From Pontibacter sp. SGAir0037 (GTDB lineage Bacteria; Bacteroidota; Bacteroidia; Cytophagales; Hymenobacteraceae), in assembly GCF_005491705.1 (NCBI RefSeq), contig NZ_CP028092.1:1612001-1676000 (forward strand): DNA of 64,000 bases, written 5' to 3'. Below, piece after piece: positions 63,001-64,000 of the stretch. Every line of letters begins with the position of its first letter. Positions within the stretch are counted from its first letter, which is position 1. The notes beneath the pieces were generated by a model. That model was not told the DNA's origin, ran no database searches, and saw only the letters and a program-made list of their open reading frames with translations. The position numbers and the translations under genes are program-made.

Positions 63001-64000
63001 CTGAGGCTGATTTCAATAGCACCTTAGAGGTATAGAAAGTCCACAAGCCCTGATTCGAAGATGCGGCTCAGTTTGTATTTCAATAGCACCTTAGAGGTAT
63101 AGAAAGTAATTCCTTACGCACAAAATGCGGACAAAATTTGAGTATTTCAATAGCACCTTAGAGGTATAGAAAGTGAACTTTCAGGACATCCCGGATCCGG
63201 ATGCGGTAGAATTTCAATAGCACCTTAGAGGTATAGAAAGGATGCGGTAGACTATTCCGATACAGTGTTGGTGCTGAATTTCAATAGCACCTTAGAGGTA
63301 TAGAAAGTGGAAGTAGTTGATAGAGAAATTACGCGTTGAAGCACATTTCAATAGCACCTTAGAGGTATAGAAAGGTGGCTCCTACAAGGTTTTTTGATTC
63401 CAGGGTAGATGATTTCAATAGCACCTTAGAGGTATAGAAAGGACGGAACACCCCTCAGCGACAGCCTGGTGAGCGCAAATTTCAATAGCACCTTAGAGGT
63501 ATAGAAAGCAGCTATAAACTATCATCGGGAGGCTGCTCTTAAATATTTCAATAGCACCTTAGAGGTATAGAAAGGCATTACCATAGCTCAGTGGGTGCGA
63601 GGAGCCATTGAATTTCAATAGCACCTTAGAGGTATAGAAAGGTTGATTTTGAGCCTTTCGATATAGGAGAGTGGCTTGATTTCAATAGCACCTTAGAGGT
63701 ATAGAAAGACGATCAACTCGACACCGCTTTTCGCAACATAGTTAATTTCAATAGCACCTTAGAGGTATAGAAAGCCTTATCCATACGCACCATACACCCG
63801 CATGAGCCAGATTTCAATAGCACCTTAGAGGTATAGAAAGGTCGATAAACTCTTCGAGGTCCTTCATGGCTGCGGCGATTTCAATAGCACCTTAGAGGTA
63901 TAGAAAGGAGTGCAGCTGCTAACCCAGTTTTTACTCATCCTGATTTCAATAGCACCTTAGAGGTATAGAAAGTAAACTGGCGCTTCGGCATGGTATAGTT
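60083..64000 (+). CRISPR. CRISPR array, 59 repeats visible, continues past the window
   Basis: Repeats are 30 nt, starting ATTTCAATAGCACC and ending GAGGTATAGAAAG; the first is 60083-60112 and the last complete one 63943-63972. I count 59 repeats, 58 complete spacers of 35-38 nt, mostly 36-37, and a 28-nt partial spacer at the edge. The 3' end ATAGAAAG is the expected 8-nt crRNA handle, so transcription is from left to right. The repeat has only a weak ACCT-TAG-AGGT hairpin. Spacer 20/21 are identical, spacers 47/48 overlap, and repeat 44 carries one substitution. Confidence 0.99.
61372..61475 (+). repeat. Exact spacer duplication (spacers 20 and 21)
   Basis: The 37-nt spacers at 61372-61408 and 61439-61475 are identical, starting CGTAAGAGCGCTTGAATATT. 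Together with the intervening repeat this is a 67-base tandem duplication within the array. Confidence 0.95.

Noticed and set aside
63575-63611. Spacer 53 contains TAGCTCAGTGGG, similar to a tRNA D-arm
   Set aside because: The spacer reads as an open coding frame (ITIAQWVRGAI) and lacks other tRNA parts; the match is short and may be chance.

Overview
The window looks like the chromosome of a Bacteroidota bacterium, probably a Cytophagales/Hymenobacteraceae-type organism. The evidence is a secreted protein with a type IX secretion C-terminal sorting domain (36329-39178), promoters of the Bacteroidota form (TTG/TTTG spaced from TAnnTTTG, for example 16963-16993), YaiO- and Omp85-type outer-membrane proteins, and many hybrid histidine kinases joined to CheB/CheR enzymes without chemoreceptors. 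The exact genus cannot be fixed from the sequence alone.

Layout. 0.3-7.5 kb: a small unknown protein, then a minus-strand signalling operon (large hybrid kinase, CheR, CheB, REC-kinase). 7.7-10.3 kb: a TetR regulator, a GH13 amylase and MsrB. 10.4-13.8 kb: small membrane peptides, a DisA_N-like nucleotide-sensor protein and an ABC-F ATPase. 13.9-17 kb: YceI, pirin, ring-cleaving dioxygenase and esterase, an apparent electrophile/quinone-response cluster with an operator-like palindrome over its promoter. 17.2-23.8 kb: an Omp85-like barrel, a two-component pair, a CLC channel and a second dioxygenase. 24.3-36.2 kb: sensor kinases, a ZIP transporter, a PAS protein, an Ig-like secreted protein, an SDR, a stand-alone CheB and a 1300-residue CheB-CheR-PAS-kinase fusion. 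36.3-48.9 kb: a T9SS cargo with two near-identical PA14 domains, STAS and GAF proteins, an amidohydrolase, GH29 fucosidase, pseudouridine synthase, cupin, and a YaiO barrel paired with a membrane tyrosine-phosphatase-like protein.

49.1-64 kb is the defence region. A decayed WYL regulator, a divergent XRE regulator and an intact WYL paralog precede a complete type I CRISPR-Cas operon in the order cas6-cas5-cas3-cas8-cas7-cas4-cas1-cas2, followed by a leader and an array that runs off the window end (59 repeats and 58 complete spacers seen). The 8-nt end of the repeat (ATAGAAAG) is typical of a type I crRNA 5' handle and shows that the array reads in the same direction as the cas genes. The effector genes cas5, cas3, cas8 and cas7 are visibly AT-richer than cas6, cas4 and cas1, which suggests that the interference module was exchanged while the repeat-handling genes stayed.

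The array holds three informative events. One spacer is exactly duplicated. Two neighbouring spacers overlap by 11 nt and so come from one contiguous target, which exposes PAM-side sequence. One internal repeat has a substitution in the crRNA handle. The large subunit is small (447 aa) and could not be assigned to a known Cas8 family by eye. I regard the mosaic effector module with its regulators as the most interesting system here; the CRISPR-Cas framework itself is well known.
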